Positions 63,710-64,000 of a stretch of 64,000 nucleotides of DNA are shown here, piece by piece. Below the pieces are notes generated by a model. It ran no database searches. It saw only the letters and a list, made by a program, of their open reading frames with translations, and had not been told where the DNA came from. Position 1 is the first letter of the stretch. Each line of letters starts with the position of its first letter. Source of the stretch: Odontocerum albicorne. Its lineage: Eukaryota > Arthropoda > Insecta > Trichoptera > Odontoceridae. The position numbers were made by a program, and so were the translations under genes. The stretch spans positions 3,377,387 to 3,441,386 of the forward strand of contig OX463844.1 in assembly GCA_949825065.1 (NCBI GenBank). The letters are read 5' to 3'.

Positions 63710-64000
63710 AGCAGGATCCTTCCCCCAAGATGCTTTGTACAGAAAAACTGTATGACAGAATAAGACAAGTTATTTTAACCAAAAAAAAATATTATTTCAA
63801 ATGGGGTAGAAAGAGGACACTGAAGTGGTTTGGACATGTTGCACAAATGGGTGATGAACGATATATCAAACAAATAAATAATGCAAGCATGCGTGGAAGG
63901 ATGACTGAGAAAAGTAAAGTTGGACTAATGAATGAAATATTGAAAGGAGGAAAGGTAAAGTGTTAGAGAAACAGAAGATATTATATATCCTTTTTTGTGT
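63710..64000 (+). mobile_element. LINE family f fragment at window edge
   Basis: Plus frame: LCTEKLYDRIRQVILTKK, TLKWFGHVAQMGDERYIKQI, NNASMRGRMTEKSKVGLMN, EILKGGKVKC and stop at 63964-63966. The LKWFGHVxRMxDER-KQI motif is the family f post-palm block. It continues to the window end. Confidence 0.82.

Overview
This window looks like intergenic or heterochromatin-like DNA from an insect nuclear genome. The sequence is strongly AT-rich and has no operons and no long intact ORFs. Almost everything recognisable is a decayed transposable element or tandem repeat: mariner, pogo/Tigger, hAT (ZBED-type), piggyBac-like and Harbinger-like DNA transposons, RTE-type and CR1/jockey-type LINEs, tRNA-derived SINEs, solo LTRs and minisatellites. 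The element mix fits an arthropod, most likely an insect. I cannot place the order with confidence. I see no intact host gene. The best candidates for host coding sequence are a possible exon pair at 16.2-16.5 kb and an unidentified ORF at 62.6-62.8 kb, and both are weak.

Layout. 0-5 kb: a piggyBac-like MITE end, LINE and RTE fragments, SINE pieces and a 162-bp satellite. 5-11 kb: a 741-bp TIR element, two piggyBac-like MITEs and a Tigger-type transposon that lost its catalytic domain. 11-19 kb: an internally deleted mariner, an almost pure A/T tract, a full-length SINE, a Harbinger MITE, and a hAT element carrying a solo LTR. 19-28 kb: RTE copies (one with a 15-bp target-site duplication), two minisatellites, a fourth piggyBac-like MITE, and a nested palindromic element split by an RTE fragment. 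28-42 kb: SINE and LINE tails, TIR elements, a mariner relic and a pair of fold-back elements. 42-47 kb: two arrays of a 20-bp unit containing the palindrome TATCGCGATA inside a larger duplication, LINE and SINE nests, and an array of 44-49-bp units. 47-54 kb: a LINE inside a SINE, a second mariner, a Harbinger MITE inside GC-rich repeat DNA, and LINE relics. 54-64 kb: a long featureless stretch, then nested LINEs, an RTE with TSD, a second solo LTR and a terminal LINE fragment.

The elements do not act together as a system, but their nesting gives relative ages: LTR in hAT, RTE in palindromic transposon, LINE in SINE, SINE in LINE, RTE in LINE tail, Harbinger in GC-rich repeat. The least expected signal is the octamer TACTCGTA / TACGAGTA. 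I count 23 exact copies, against roughly two or three expected from base composition. In the 20-bp arrays two unit junctions carry an extra CGAGTA after a TA, while the paralogous array lacks it. This is the form expected of excision footprints left by a Tc1/mariner element whose ends read CGAG (Minos-like): TA, four terminal bases, TA.
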